Of a stretch of 64,000 bases of DNA, positions 44,340 through 52,597 are shown in pieces. Below the pieces are notes generated by a model that was given only the letters and a program-made list of their open reading frames with translations, made no database searches and was not told the DNA's origin. Position 1 is the stretch's first letter; each line of letters begins with the position of its first letter. The stretch is from Roseobacter ponti (GTDB taxonomy: Bacteria > Pseudomonadota > Alphaproteobacteria > Rhodobacterales > Rhodobacteraceae), in the NCBI RefSeq assembly GCF_012932215.1, contig NZ_CP048788.1, positions 2,666,001-2,730,000 of the forward strand, given 5' to 3'. A program made the translations under genes and the position numbers.

Positions 44340-45347
44340 GTGCCCTTGAGCAGCAGTTTGCCTGTGAATCGACCTCAAGAAACTGAGAATTTCGGCGCTG
44401 CGCCCGGTTGGCGCAGCGCTGTCTCTCATGCCGACCACGCCAGATCGGTAGCGGTGCGCGACTCGGCAATGGTGCAACTGGGACGCGGGTCGGCGAATTG
44501 TGACTCGATCCGGGCAATGGGAGCGGACTGTTCAATCGTCCGCCTGAAATCAGCGCCACGGATGAGCGGGTATCTGGTACCAGATCCGGCCTGGGCCGTC
44601 ATCACGATGCCGCTTGGCTGGAGCGGGGACTATGTTTTAAACGGACGCCCTGTGCGACCGGGTGACGTTAATGTTGTGACCAGCGCGAATGGTTATGCGT
44701 CAACGGGTCAGGACCGCAACATTCTGGGTGTTGGACTGCGTGCGGAACGTCTGAGACGCACGATCGCCACCCATCTTGGCAAGCCCGGCGATGAGGTCTC
44801 GCCGGGCGACTGTGTTCTGGAACTCGGCGAAGCTGCCGGTGCCAGGTTCGCGCAGGGCATTCTCAGCATATTGAATGCAACCGTGCAGGCGGCTCCGGGC
44901 TATGCAGTCGTTTCATCGATCGACGAGGACTTGCTGTTTGAACATATCGCCCGGACACTTTGCCTGTCCCTGCCATCAAAACACGCCTGGGATTACAGCG
45001 CATCCGGCGACCTGTCGATTGTTCGCTCCGCGCGAGAGATGATCACCGCTTCACGCGAAGTTCCAACCCTCGCAGATCTGTGCGCCCGGCTCAACATCGG
45101 ACAGACGCGCCTGAACGCATGCTTTCGCTCTGTCCATGGAATGCCGCCAGCCAGGTTTATCCGTCGCCTGCAATTGTCCCGTGTCCACAAAAAGCTGACA
45201 GATGCACAGGCCCCGCCACGCTCCGTCAAATGCGTGGCACTTGCGCACGGGTTTACACATGGTGGTCGTTTTGCTGCTGAATATCGCAGCGTTTTTGGTG
45301 AGCTGCCTTCTGAGACCTGCCAAAAGCTCAAGAAACGTTTTACTTAG
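44340..45347 (+). CDS. AraC-family transcriptional regulator
   Basis: A 335-residue protein starting at GTG with CAGGAG 5 bases upstream. The C-terminal AraC domain has two helix-turn-helix units: VPTLADLCARLNIGQTRLNACFRSVHGMPPARFIRRLQL and VKCVALAHGFTHGGRFAAEYRSVFGELPSE. The N-terminal 200 residues form a cupin-like sensing region (WAVITMPLGWSGDYVLNGRPVRPGDVNVV). It is divergent from the minus-strand run beginning with the DUF1269 gene, so it is a candidate activator of the exported-hydrolase genes. The ligand is unknown. Confidence 0.85.
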   Translation: MPLSSSLPVNRPQETENFGAAPGWRSAVSHADHARSVAVRDSAMVQLGRGSANCDSIRAMGADCSIVRLKSAPRMSGYLVPDPAWAVITMPLGWSGDYVLNGRPVRPGDVNVVTSANGYASTGQDRNILGVGLRAERLRRTIATHLGKPGDEVSPGDCVLELGEAAGARFAQGILSILNATVQAAPGYAVVSSIDEDLLFEHIARTLCLSLPSKHAWDYSASGDLSIVRSAREMITASREVPTLADLCARLNIGQTRLNACFRSVHGMPPARFIRRLQLSRVHKKLTDAQAPPRSVKCVALAHGFTHGGRFAAEYRSVFGELPSETCQKLKKRFT

Positions 45348-45513
45348 GTCCTGCAACGCATCGGGTCACGTCAGATCAGCTGATCCCGCGTTTCCAGTGA
45401 TCATCTTTGCCCGGACCCGAACTGTATCTGACCGACGGGCAGTCGTCTGTTGTCAAAATGATATGTTGCGCCGTACAGAATGGCACCGACCTGTAGTCAT
45501 GAGGCAATTTGAC

Positions 45514-45879
45514 ATGTTTCCTTTCGCACTCACCACTCTGCGCCTGCTCAAGGCAATCATCCGGTCATGGAGCATACCGACTTTCCGCGCAGGGCTGGCA
45601 CTTGCCGTGCTCCTGTTACTTTCGGGAACACTTTTTTACAGAAGCATAGAGGGCTGGTCGTGGGTGGACTCTCTTTATTTCAGCGCCACGACAATGTCGA
45701 CGGTGGGCTTTGGAGATCTGTCGCCTCAGACCGATGCCGGAAAGCTGTTTACCGTCCTCTACATCTTCGTTGGCGTCGGTGTCTTTGTCGCTCTGTTTGC
45801 ACAATTCGCCCGCGCGCTTCTGCACATCGAAGACAATGACAAATCAGATAAAACGGCAGGTCAGAACAAGGAGAAATGA
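45514..45879 (+). CDS. Two-helix potassium channel (Ion_trans_2)
   Basis: About 121 residues. Two transmembrane helices (FRAGLALAVLLLLSGTLFY and FTVLYIFVGVGVFVALFAQ) flank a pore loop with the selectivity filter TVGFGD, in the context SLYFSATTMSTVGFGDLSP. This is the minimal KcsA-like channel architecture, and the short C-terminus is charged. The frame is open back to 45202 within the AraC gene, but the ATG at 45514, preceded by GAGG, or the one at 45499, gives a normal length. No regulatory RCK domain is attached. It borders the right IS6 remnant. Confidence 0.75.
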   Translation: MFPFALTTLRLLKAIIRSWSIPTFRAGLALAVLLLLSGTLFYRSIEGWSWVDSLYFSATTMSTVGFGDLSPQTDAGKLFTVLYIFVGVGVFVALFAQFARALLHIEDNDKSDKTAGQNKEK

Positions 45880-45954
45880 CGCAGCGCCGGTGAGGCGGGG
45901 CGATGCTGCCAGACGAATTCAAACCAGTCTTCAGAAGGACAGTGACACTGTCTG

Positions 45955-46551
45955 TCAATGCGCGCCGGGACCGCGCCACGCAGCCACAGCGACGGCACGG
46001 TTCAGTTTATAGCCGGGTCTGGAGCAGAGGCTTCTTTCCGAATTGAACAGGTTGTAAATCGAAGCAGGAACGAAGGCGAATTGCTGCAAACTTCGCATGC
46101 GCCGAAAGCTATGCATGGCTCGTTCCCGTCGTCGAAACGGCAGATGGGAACTCTCCGCTCCGTTGTTCAGCCACGGGCGGGCTTCGTGCCTGTATGCTGA
46201 ACCGGTCTCTTTGAGCGCTGCTCCGTGTGAGCGCAGCAGATCCGTGACGATAACTTCCGGGGGGCCGTGTTTACGCAATGCTTTCTGAAGGGATTTCAAG
46301 ACGGCTTTCTTATCGCGTGTCCTGGTGGCGTAGGTTTCCCAAATTCACCTTCGTGATCCAGCGCATTCCAAAGATTGTGCCGCCCGCCGTTGATTTTCAC
46401 GAACATCTCATCCAGATGCCCGCACCACTTGCTCGATTTCATGCCGGCAATCCGCCGCTTGTGTATCTCCGCAGCAAACATCGGGCCGAACCGATGCCAT
46501 CACTATCTCACAGCTCTTTTTGAACCAGCGAAAGGGATCAGGTCTGGTCAT
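45955..46551 (-). pseudogene. IS6-family transposase remnant, right copy
   Basis: The transposase start is readable at 46551 (MTRPDPFRWFKKSCEIVM), followed by an internal deletion of about 40 codons and a frame change into WHRFGPMFAAEIHKRRIAG. Then MKSSKWCGHLDEMFVKINGG is read until a further frameshift near 46300. The C-terminal part (45955-46299) is open: HGPPEVIVTDLLRSHGAALKE, WLNNGAESSHLPFRRRERAM and a final YKLNRAVAVAAWRG. These are hallmarks of IS6/IS26-type DDE transposases, which normally have about 230-240 residues. The copy is inactive but better preserved than that at 34480-34952, and both point the same way. Confidence 0.85.
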
Positions 46552-46968
46552 CTGCAAAGGCTACGAAACTGCCCTGCCCGCCTCACGACAGTTTTCTTTG
46601 ACAGAACCGTCCCGTAGCGTCGAGGCTGTTCGGGCCTTTCTGAGTGAAGACCGGCGCCGCACGGCTGGGATCGTGATCCATTTCCATGGCGTGCGCTGAA
46701 AAATTGCAACCTGTGCATTACACGCGAAGTTCTGGAGGTATCCCTTAACTCTGCGCTGGTATGACATGCACCTGTGGGCCAGAAATTACTTTATCAGACA
46801 TTTCTGTTCTCCTGAGCAACCGAGCGCGACAATTCGGATATTTCGGATCGACGGCGATGAACTGACTTCCGCTAACCGCTGGTTTATCACAGCATTGGCA
46901 AAACAGTTGCATGTCATCATACCCGTCCGGAGACAATCTTTTGGTGATTGGCCGCAGCGAGTGTAATG
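46552..46968. other. 417-bp region between IS6 remnant and GntR gene
   Basis: No supported gene. A minus-strand 63-codon frame starting at TTG (46936) contains CQCCDKP and a later cysteine and could be a zinc-ribbon remnant, but it lacks a ribosome site. The IS6 left end should lie in the first 60 bases, where GGGCAGTTTCG reads on the minus strand; a matching terminal repeat could not be fixed with confidence. Confidence 0.4.
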
Positions 46969-47640
46969 TCAGTCCGTCTCCGTGACGCTATCTGGCAGAA
47001 CACGCGCGTAGACCGAGTGCAGGTGACGGCGCATCGCATCAGCAGCAAGTTCGTCATCTCCGGCAGAGATTGCGGCAACGATCTCATCATGCTGCGAGAA
47101 GCTGGAGTAGTCGGCAGACGGACCGCGCGTGTCGCGCGGCTGTCCCCAGACTATGGACCGCCGAACGGAATTCAGCGTTTCAAAGAAGTAGAGGAACAGT
47201 TGGTTTTTTGTGGCACGCGCAATAGCGTGGTGCAGGTTGTTGTCCCAGGCTTCGTAAGTGCGCCAGTCTTCAGCCTTCCGGCACCGGGTGGCACAGAATT
47301 TCATCCGTTCACAATCGGTTTTGCTGGCCCGGCGCGCGGCCAGCCGGCTTAACTCGGGTTCGATATTAAAACGTACCGCCACGACCTGCTCGGGCTTTAT
47401 CTGATCACGCAGGTAGGTGACATCCTGAAGGTTTAATACGGGGCGCGCACCGACAAAAGTACCACGTCCGACATGGCGCCAGATACGGCCTTGTGCCTCG
47501 AGTTCTGACAGCGCCTTTCGGAGTTGATTGCGCGTTGTTCCCAGACTCGCACACAGCTCGCGTTCCGGAGGAATGCGGTCATTGTGCCGGTATCCAGCAT
47601 TGTCGATCAGGGCGCGTAGTCTGCGCGACAGGTCATCCAT
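46969..47640 (-). CDS. GntR-family regulator with FCD domain
   Basis: About 223 residues. The winged helix reads RIPPERELCASLGTTRNQLRKALSELEAQGRIWRHVGRGTFVG near residues 20-65. The FCD domain follows, with the helix RFNIEPELSRLAARRAS, a metal-type NLHHAIARATKN, and the C-terminal HDEIVAAISAGDDELAADAMRRHL. The ATG at 47640 gives a conventional N-terminus; the frame begins at a TTG 21 bases earlier. The gene is divergent from the FAH/ABC/Ldh2 operon and almost certainly regulates it in response to an organic acid. Confidence 0.88.
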   Translation of the reverse strand: MDDLSRRLRALIDNAGYRHNDRIPPERELCASLGTTRNQLRKALSELEAQGRIWRHVGRGTFVGARPVLNLQDVTYLRDQIKPEQVVAVRFNIEPELSRLAARRASKTDCERMKFCATRCRKAEDWRTYEAWDNNLHHAIARATKNQLFLYFFETLNSVRRSIVWGQPRDTRGPSADYSSFSQHDEIVAAISAGDDELAADAMRRHLHSVYARVLPDSVTETD

Positions 47641-47784
47641 CTCAGTTACATTTCCGCCCAATTTGACGATTGGTTGATTGATCCTACCGCAAACTGAGTC
47701 ACACTGGAAAGGAGGGAATTAGGCAGTGAGTCGCAGGTTGGACTTGTTTGATAACTGCTGAAATCAACAGGGGAGGAACGACGA

Positions 47785-48711
47785 GTGCGACTGGCAACTG
47801 TTTCAGCGGGCGGACAAGACGTTTGTGTTGCATTTTTAAGTGATGGCAGGCTTATGGACGTCTCAAAGGCAGCGCAAAGCCTTTCGGGTTCCAGTGCCGG
47901 TGCACTTAAAGCAGGCTCTATGCTGCACCTCATCGAGGGCGGCGCAGACGCGCTCGCAGCACTCAGCGGATTAATAGCGGATGCCGAGGCTGGCAAACAT
48001 TCCCATGCGATTGTTGCTTCGAACGCGTCTTTGCGTGCGCCGATCCCCACGCCCAGAAAGAACGTCTTTTGCGTCGGTCGGAATTATGCAGAGCACATCG
48101 CCGAAGGTAATCGGGCGCAAAAGCAGAATATCGGCGTAACAGAACACCCGGTATTTTTCACTAAACCGCCGACCTCGATTGTGCCGCCAGATGGACATGT
48201 ACTTATTTTTCCGACAGTCTCTGAGAGCACCGACTATGAGGTCGAGCTGGCTGTCATAATAGGCTCGGCTGGTCGCAATATCCCAAAAGCGTCGGCCATG
48301 GATCATGTCTTTGGCTACACGATCCTGAACGATATTACCGCGCGTGACGTGCAGCGTCGGCACGGCGGCCAGTACTTCAAGGGCAAGGGATTCGACGGTT
48401 CTTGTCCGCTCGGCCCGTGGATCGAAACTGCAGACGCAATTCCTGATCCGCACGCCTTGTCAATCGGCCTCAAGGTAAATGGCGAACAGCGACAGGACGG
48501 CAATACTGCAGATATGATCTTCGATATTCCGACACTTATCTCTTCGCTTTCCGAGGGGATGACGCTGGAGCCCGGTGACATCATCGCGACGGGCACACCA
48601 TCAGGCGTCGGCTATGCAATGGAACCGCCGAGGTTTCTTAAGGATGGCGACACGGTCGTTTGTGAAATTCAAGGAATTGGCACGCTCAGCAATAATGTGC
48701 GCGCTATTTAA
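47785..48711 (+). CDS. Fumarylacetoacetate hydrolase (FAH)-family protein
   Basis: A 308-residue protein starting at GTG after GGGGAGGA. The C-terminal FAH catalytic domain is well preserved: CVGRNYAEHIAEGN near 94, HPVFFTKPPTSIVPP near 120, DYEVELAVIIG with the metal-binding Glu pair near 150, VFGYTILNDITARDVQRRHG near 173, KGFDGSCPLGPW near 195, and LEPGDIIATGTPSGVG near 270. Family members hydrolyse or decarboxylate beta-diketo acids, or hydrate 2-oxo-pentenoates; ureidoglycolate-lyase and lyxonate-type sugar-acid enzymes are related. It leads an operon with an ABC importer and an Ldh2 dehydrogenase, consistent with breakdown of an imported hydroxy- or oxo-acid. Confidence 0.88.
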   Translation: MRLATVSAGGQDVCVAFLSDGRLMDVSKAAQSLSGSSAGALKAGSMLHLIEGGADALAALSGLIADAEAGKHSHAIVASNASLRAPIPTPRKNVFCVGRNYAEHIAEGNRAQKQNIGVTEHPVFFTKPPTSIVPPDGHVLIFPTVSESTDYEVELAVIIGSAGRNIPKASAMDHVFGYTILNDITARDVQRRHGGQYFKGKGFDGSCPLGPWIETADAIPDPHALSIGLKVNGEQRQDGNTADMIFDIPTLISSLSEGMTLEPGDIIATGTPSGVGYAMEPPRFLKDGDTVVCEIQGIGTLSNNVRAI

Positions 48712-48770
48712 GGCCCCGCCGGCAAACGACAGGTGCTAACGGGTAAAACACTTCAGGGAGGAAGAACACC

Positions 48771-49799
48771 ATGATCAACAGAAGAGCATTTACCACCTCA
48801 TTGCTTGCTGCCATTCCGGCTACAGGCGCGTTCGGAACTTCGGTACTGGCGCAGAGCCTGCGCGACATTACGTTTGTGCAGCCGAGCCCGTCCGCCATCA
48901 ACTCTTTTCCGGTATTCGTCGCCATCGGCGAGGGATATTTCGAGGAAGAGGGCCTGAACGTGACTGTCGAGGCCATCAACGGCTCAGGCGCGGTGCTTCA
49001 GGCGCTTTCCGCAGGCCAGGCGTCCTTTGGCCGTCCCGGTCCTGGCCCCATGATTGCGGCAAAGACGCGCGGCGTGGATGCGGTCCACATCTACAACGTG
49101 GCTGCCCGCAGCAATTTTGGCATCGCTGTACAGCAGGATTCCGCGATTCAGAATATTGAAGAACTGCGCGGCAAAGTGATCGGTACCGGCACAGCCGATG
49201 GCGCCGAAGTTGGTTTCGCGAAGAACGTAATGAGCAGCGCGGGTATGACAGACGGTGTAGATTTCGAATTTCTGACCGTCGGTGATGGTGGCCCGGCAAC
49301 GGCAGCATTCCTGAACGGTGAGATTGATGCCTATTCGGCTTCGACTGCTGATACTGCGATTTTGAATCAGCGCGGTATTGCTGTGCGCGACATTACACCT
49401 GCGGAATTCGGTCGTTTCTTCGGCAACGGGATTGCGACGATGGCGGACACAATCGCCAATGACCGGGAGCTGGTCGAGAGCTGGAGCCGTGCCTTTGCAC
49501 GCGGCCATGCATTTGCGCTTGATGATGCCAACCGTGATGCGGTGCTCAAACACCTGGCAGATGGCAACCCGCAGGAAGGCGAAGACAAAGAGTTCCAGTC
49601 TGCGCTGTTTGATGCCGTCCGCTCCAAGACCATACCGAGCGACGACGCACCGCACCTTGGCTGGTATCCCGCAGAGGTCTGGGAGGAATGGCAGGATGCG
49701 CTTGTGGCCAGTGGCGATATTTCAGGTCCGCTTGAAGACCTGAGTGCGGTCTGGACCAATGAGTTTGCGGCCATTGGCGCTGAGGCTGTTGGCGGATGA
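48771..49799 (+). CDS. ABC transporter substrate-binding protein, NitT/TauT (SsuA/THI5-like) family
   Basis: A 342-residue periplasmic protein. The signal is Tat- or Sec-like (NRRAFTTSLLAAIPATGAFG, cleavage near VLAQS). The mature part has the SsuA/THI5 pattern: INSFPVFVAIGEGYFEEEGLNVTVEAINGSG near 42, LSAGQASFGRPGPGPMIAAKTRG near 80, LRGKVIGTGTADGAEVGFAKNVM near 130, and FLNGEIDAYSASTADTAILN near 180. AGGGAGGAA precedes the ATG. It is followed without a gap by its ATPase and permease. Ligands of this family range from sulfonates and nitrate to pyrimidine derivatives and aromatic acids; the neighbours favour a carboxylic acid. Confidence 0.9.
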   Translation: MINRRAFTTSLLAAIPATGAFGTSVLAQSLRDITFVQPSPSAINSFPVFVAIGEGYFEEEGLNVTVEAINGSGAVLQALSAGQASFGRPGPGPMIAAKTRGVDAVHIYNVAARSNFGIAVQQDSAIQNIEELRGKVIGTGTADGAEVGFAKNVMSSAGMTDGVDFEFLTVGDGGPATAAFLNGEIDAYSASTADTAILNQRGIAVRDITPAEFGRFFGNGIATMADTIANDRELVESWSRAFARGHAFALDDANRDAVLKHLADGNPQEGEDKEFQSALFDAVRSKTIPSDDAPHLGWYPAEVWEEWQDALVASGDISGPLEDLSAVWTNEFAAIGAEAVGG

Positions 49800-50605
49800 A
49801 CACCGCCGCGGTGCATGACTATTCCGGCGCGTCTGCGGGCGCGCCGGTCTACGAGCTGGCGCGTGTCAGCAAAACCTACGCACGCAACAAGGTGGTAGCG
49901 CTTAAAGATGTCGACCTGACCTTGCGCAAGGGTAGTTTTACGTCTGTCATCGGGTCAAGCGGATGCGGGAAATCAACGCTTCTCAAGATCATGGCGGGAC
50001 TTATCCCGCCTTCGAAAGGGCGCGTTGTTCTGCAGGGCGAGCCGGTGACCGGCCCCCGGCGCGATATCGGAATGATGTTCCAGCAAGCGACCCTTTTTCC
50101 ATGGAAGACTGCAGTAGAGAACATCGTGCTGCCCATCGAAATCCGTGACGGCAAAGCCGCGGCCAGGAAAGCCCTCGACAAGGCCCATGAGCTGCTTGAG
50201 ATCGTCGGTCTCGAGGGGTTTGAGAACGTCTACCCGAATGAACTCTCGGGCGGGATGGCTCAGCGTGCCTCAATTTGCCGGATGCTGATCACTGAGCCTG
50301 CAGTCCTCCTGCTGGATGAGCCCTTCAGTGCACTCGACGAGTTGTCGCGCGACATGATGAACATGGAACTGCAGCGGATTTGTCGCGAACAGAACGCGAC
50401 CGCCTTTCTTGTTACTCACTCGATTCAGGAAGCGGTCATTCTGTCCGACGAGATCGTTGTTATGAAGCCACGGCCCGGGCGGGTGGCGGAGATTATTGAG
50501 GTTGACCTGCCGCGCCCGCGAACGCTCGACATGGTGACCACACCGAAATTCGGCGAAATCGTAGACCACATCCGCGGCATGCTCGACAAGGGAGAGGACA
50601 TGTGA
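49796..50605 (+). CDS. ABC transporter ATP-binding protein, NitT/TauT family
   Basis: A 269-residue ATPase with Walker A GSSGCGKST near residue 59, Q-loop MMFQQATLFPW near 99, signature LSGGMAQR near 151, Walker B VLLLDEPFSALDE near 170 and switch His in FLVTHSIQEAV near 205. It lacks a C-terminal regulatory domain, as expected for this class. Its ATG overlaps the binding-protein stop (ATGA), and its own stop overlaps the permease GTG start (GTGA). It energises the importer of this operon. Confidence 0.92.
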   Translation: MNTAAVHDYSGASAGAPVYELARVSKTYARNKVVALKDVDLTLRKGSFTSVIGSSGCGKSTLLKIMAGLIPPSKGRVVLQGEPVTGPRRDIGMMFQQATLFPWKTAVENIVLPIEIRDGKAAARKALDKAHELLEIVGLEGFENVYPNELSGGMAQRASICRMLITEPAVLLLDEPFSALDELSRDMMNMELQRICREQNATAFLVTHSIQEAVILSDEIVVMKPRPGRVAEIIEVDLPRPRTLDMVTTPKFGEIVDHIRGMLDKGEDM

Positions 50606-51468
50606 CCGACCTTCAGGCAAACCATTCTTCAACGTCTCAAACAGAAGAAGATACTGTTTGGACACAGGATGTTTCTTTCATCGACTCCGTTCCGCGGTCG
50701 ATCGCCATGACATTTGTTTTTGTTGTTTTCATCGGCACCTGGCAGCTGGTGACAAGCTTCGGTCTTGTTTCGCCGATTATCCTGCCCACTCCGATGGAAA
50801 CGCTGAATGACATGATCTTCGTTGGCAGGAACCTGATCAGCGGCGGCTATATGCTTGGCTCTCTCTGGATCACCATACTTGAGGTGATCTACGGCTTCGC
50901 GCTGGCCATTGCGATCGGGTTTTCTCTTGGCGTGCTCGTGGGTGAAACGGCCTTTGGCGAGAAAGCCGTGATGCCTTACCTCGTCGCGATTGACACGATG
51001 CCAAAGGTTGCTTTTGCTCCGCTCTTTGTCGCCTGGCTCGGATTTGGCATAGAATCCAAAGTGGCACTGGCCGCGTTTATTGCGACATTTCCCATCGTTG
51101 TTGGTACCGCAGCCGGGCTCCACGCGGCAGATGAAAACGCGCGAATGCTTTTCAAAACGATGGGTGCCAGCCGCATGCAGACCCTGATCAAAATGAAGCT
51201 GCCGATGGGATTGCCGCAGATTTTCACCGGGCTCAAGATCGGTGCTGTCGGCGTGATGGCAGGTGCGATCACCGGCGAATTCCTGGGCGGCGGCAAAGGC
51301 TTTGGCGAGTTGATCCGGGTGGCGGCCTCTCAGCTCAACACGCCGCGTGTCTTTTCGCTGATCCTGTATCTCAGCCTCGTTGGTCTGGCGCTTTACCTGA
51401 TCGTTCAATGGACGCAGCGCAAAGTTGTTTTCTGGCAGAAGGAAACCGTGGGTTCATACGATGCGTGA
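50602..51468 (+). CDS. ABC transporter permease, NitT/TauT family
   Basis: A 288-residue inner-membrane protein starting at GTG, overlapping the ATPase stop. After a polar N-terminus of about 35 residues it has six predicted helices. The loop LPTPMETLNDMIFVGRNLIS, the EAA-type motif KTMGASRMQTLIKMKLPMGLPQIFTGLKIG near 190 and TGEFLGGGKGFGELIRVAASQL near 225 are typical of SsuC/TauC permeases. It forms the channel of the importer. The last eight bases overlap the start region of the dehydrogenase gene. Confidence 0.92.
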   Translation: MTDLQANHSSTSQTEEDTVWTQDVSFIDSVPRSIAMTFVFVVFIGTWQLVTSFGLVSPIILPTPMETLNDMIFVGRNLISGGYMLGSLWITILEVIYGFALAIAIGFSLGVLVGETAFGEKAVMPYLVAIDTMPKVAFAPLFVAWLGFGIESKVALAAFIATFPIVVGTAAGLHAADENARMLFKTMGASRMQTLIKMKLPMGLPQIFTGLKIGAVGVMAGAITGEFLGGGKGFGELIRVAASQLNTPRVFSLILYLSLVGLALYLIVQWTQRKVVFWQKETVGSYDA

Positions 51469-52534
51469 CCCGGGGACAATTGCCGTCGACGAACTCCAAT
51501 CCTTCGTCGCAAGCGCCCTTGCCGAAAATGGCGTCCAAGCGACTGACGCCGCCAAAGTGGCCGGATTGATGGTGGAAGCCGATATATACGGCTACGAAAC
51601 ACATGGTGTCTTTCGTCTTCGGCAGTATCTGGCACGGCTGGAAGGTGGTGGATGCAATCCCAAGCCCGACATCAAGGTTGCACAGGAGACTGCCGCCACA
51701 GCCGTTATAGACGGCGATGACGGGCTTGGGCACCTCGCCATGTCTGCCGCGCGCGATCTGGCCATGGAGAAAGCGCAGGCGGTCGGTATCGGATGGGTGG
51801 GTGTGCGGCGCGGAAACCACGCAGGGCCTCTGGCGCTTTATGTGCGCCCGCAGGCCGAGGCAAGGATGCTTGGCATCGCAGCAGCTGTCGGAAGCGCGAA
51901 CCATGTACCCCCTTATGGCGGTACGGACCTGCTGATTGGCACCAACCCCATCGCATTTTCCGCTCCGACCAAAGGCCAGGACCCGTTCGTTTTCGATATG
52001 GCAACGACCGTTGCCGCAATGGGCAAGATAAAAACAATGCTGCAACAGGGCCAACCGATGCCCGAAGGTTGGATGGTAGGCCGCGACGGCAAACCACTGA
52101 CCGATCCTGCGCGCAGATCGGAAGGATATCTTCTGCCGATCGGAGGACCCAAAGGCTTTGGTCTTTCCGTTGCGATCGGGCTGCTCGCCGGCGTTCTCAA
52201 TGGGGCCGCCTTCGGGTCAAACGTCGTCGATTTTACCAAAGATACTTCTTCGGCCACAAACACCGGACAGTTTGTCGTAGCACTCAATCCGGCAGCTTTC
52301 GGCATTGGTGACGACTTCCCGGAGATCGCGGCGCAAGTGTTTGCAGAGATGCGCGCGTCGCAGCCGCTACCCGGTCATGATCCGGTCAGACTGCCGGGGG
52401 ATGGAAAAACCAGCGCAGCAGAAACACGCCGCGCCATCGGTTTGACACTCAATCCTGCGTTACGCCGGGATTTGAATGAGTTGGCAGCACATTCCGGGTT
52501 AATCCCGCCATTTCCTGACGACAAAACTTCCTGA
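51461..52534 (+). CDS. Ldh2-family malate/L-lactate (ureidoglycolate-type) dehydrogenase
   Basis: About 357 residues of the NAD(P)-dependent Ldh2 family, distinct from classic Rossmann lactate dehydrogenases. Motifs are ADIYGYETHGVFRLRQYL (catalytic His) near 42, IDGDDGLGHLAMSAARDLAMEKA near 83, VRRGNHAGPLALYV near 117, PPYGGTDLLIGTNPIAF near 153, and GPKGFGLSVAIGLLAGVLNGAAFG near 230. Characterised members reduce or oxidise 2-hydroxy acids such as malate, ureidoglycolate or 2,3-diketogulonate. The ATG at 51461 overlaps the permease end; the frame is open 36 bases earlier inside that gene. It closes the operon and probably interconverts the imported acid with its 2-oxo form. Confidence 0.88.
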   Translation: MRDPGTIAVDELQSFVASALAENGVQATDAAKVAGLMVEADIYGYETHGVFRLRQYLARLEGGGCNPKPDIKVAQETAATAVIDGDDGLGHLAMSAARDLAMEKAQAVGIGWVGVRRGNHAGPLALYVRPQAEARMLGIAAAVGSANHVPPYGGTDLLIGTNPIAFSAPTKGQDPFVFDMATTVAAMGKIKTMLQQGQPMPEGWMVGRDGKPLTDPARRSEGYLLPIGGPKGFGLSVAIGLLAGVLNGAAFGSNVVDFTKDTSSATNTGQFVVALNPAAFGIGDDFPEIAAQVFAEMRASQPLPGHDPVRLPGDGKTSAAETRRAIGLTLNPALRRDLNELAAHSGLIPPFPDDKTS

Positions 52535-52597
52535 TATAAGTTCTCTCGGATTTTCAATCGCAAGCTCCGACGATCGAAACCTGAGTGTTTCGCGCGG

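Larger units (their letters stand above)
34480..46551. mobile_element. IS6-bracketed segment (decayed pseudo-compound transposon candidate)
   Basis: Two degraded IS6-family transposase genes in direct orientation bracket about 11 kb. The segment holds the exported amidohydrolases, serine hydrolase, hydroxyacid dehydrogenase, outer-membrane protein, AraC regulator and K+ channel. Just outside both transposase C-termini the minus strand carries a similar sequence (GACTGG followed by TT, a pyrimidine, then GAATT), probably the end of the same element. IS6-family elements mobilise DNA between direct copies, so the block may have arrived this way. Alternatively both copies are independent insertions in a long-resident region. 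Confidence 0.5.

Noticed and set aside
45202-45513. N-terminal extension of the potassium channel
   Set aside because: The longer frame overlaps the end of the AraC gene and adds no channel homology; starts at 45499 or 45514 give a normal two-helix protein.
46745-46936. 63-codon frame with CxxC
   Set aside because: TTG start, no ribosome site, no recognised family, next to IS6 debris; left in the intergenic entry.
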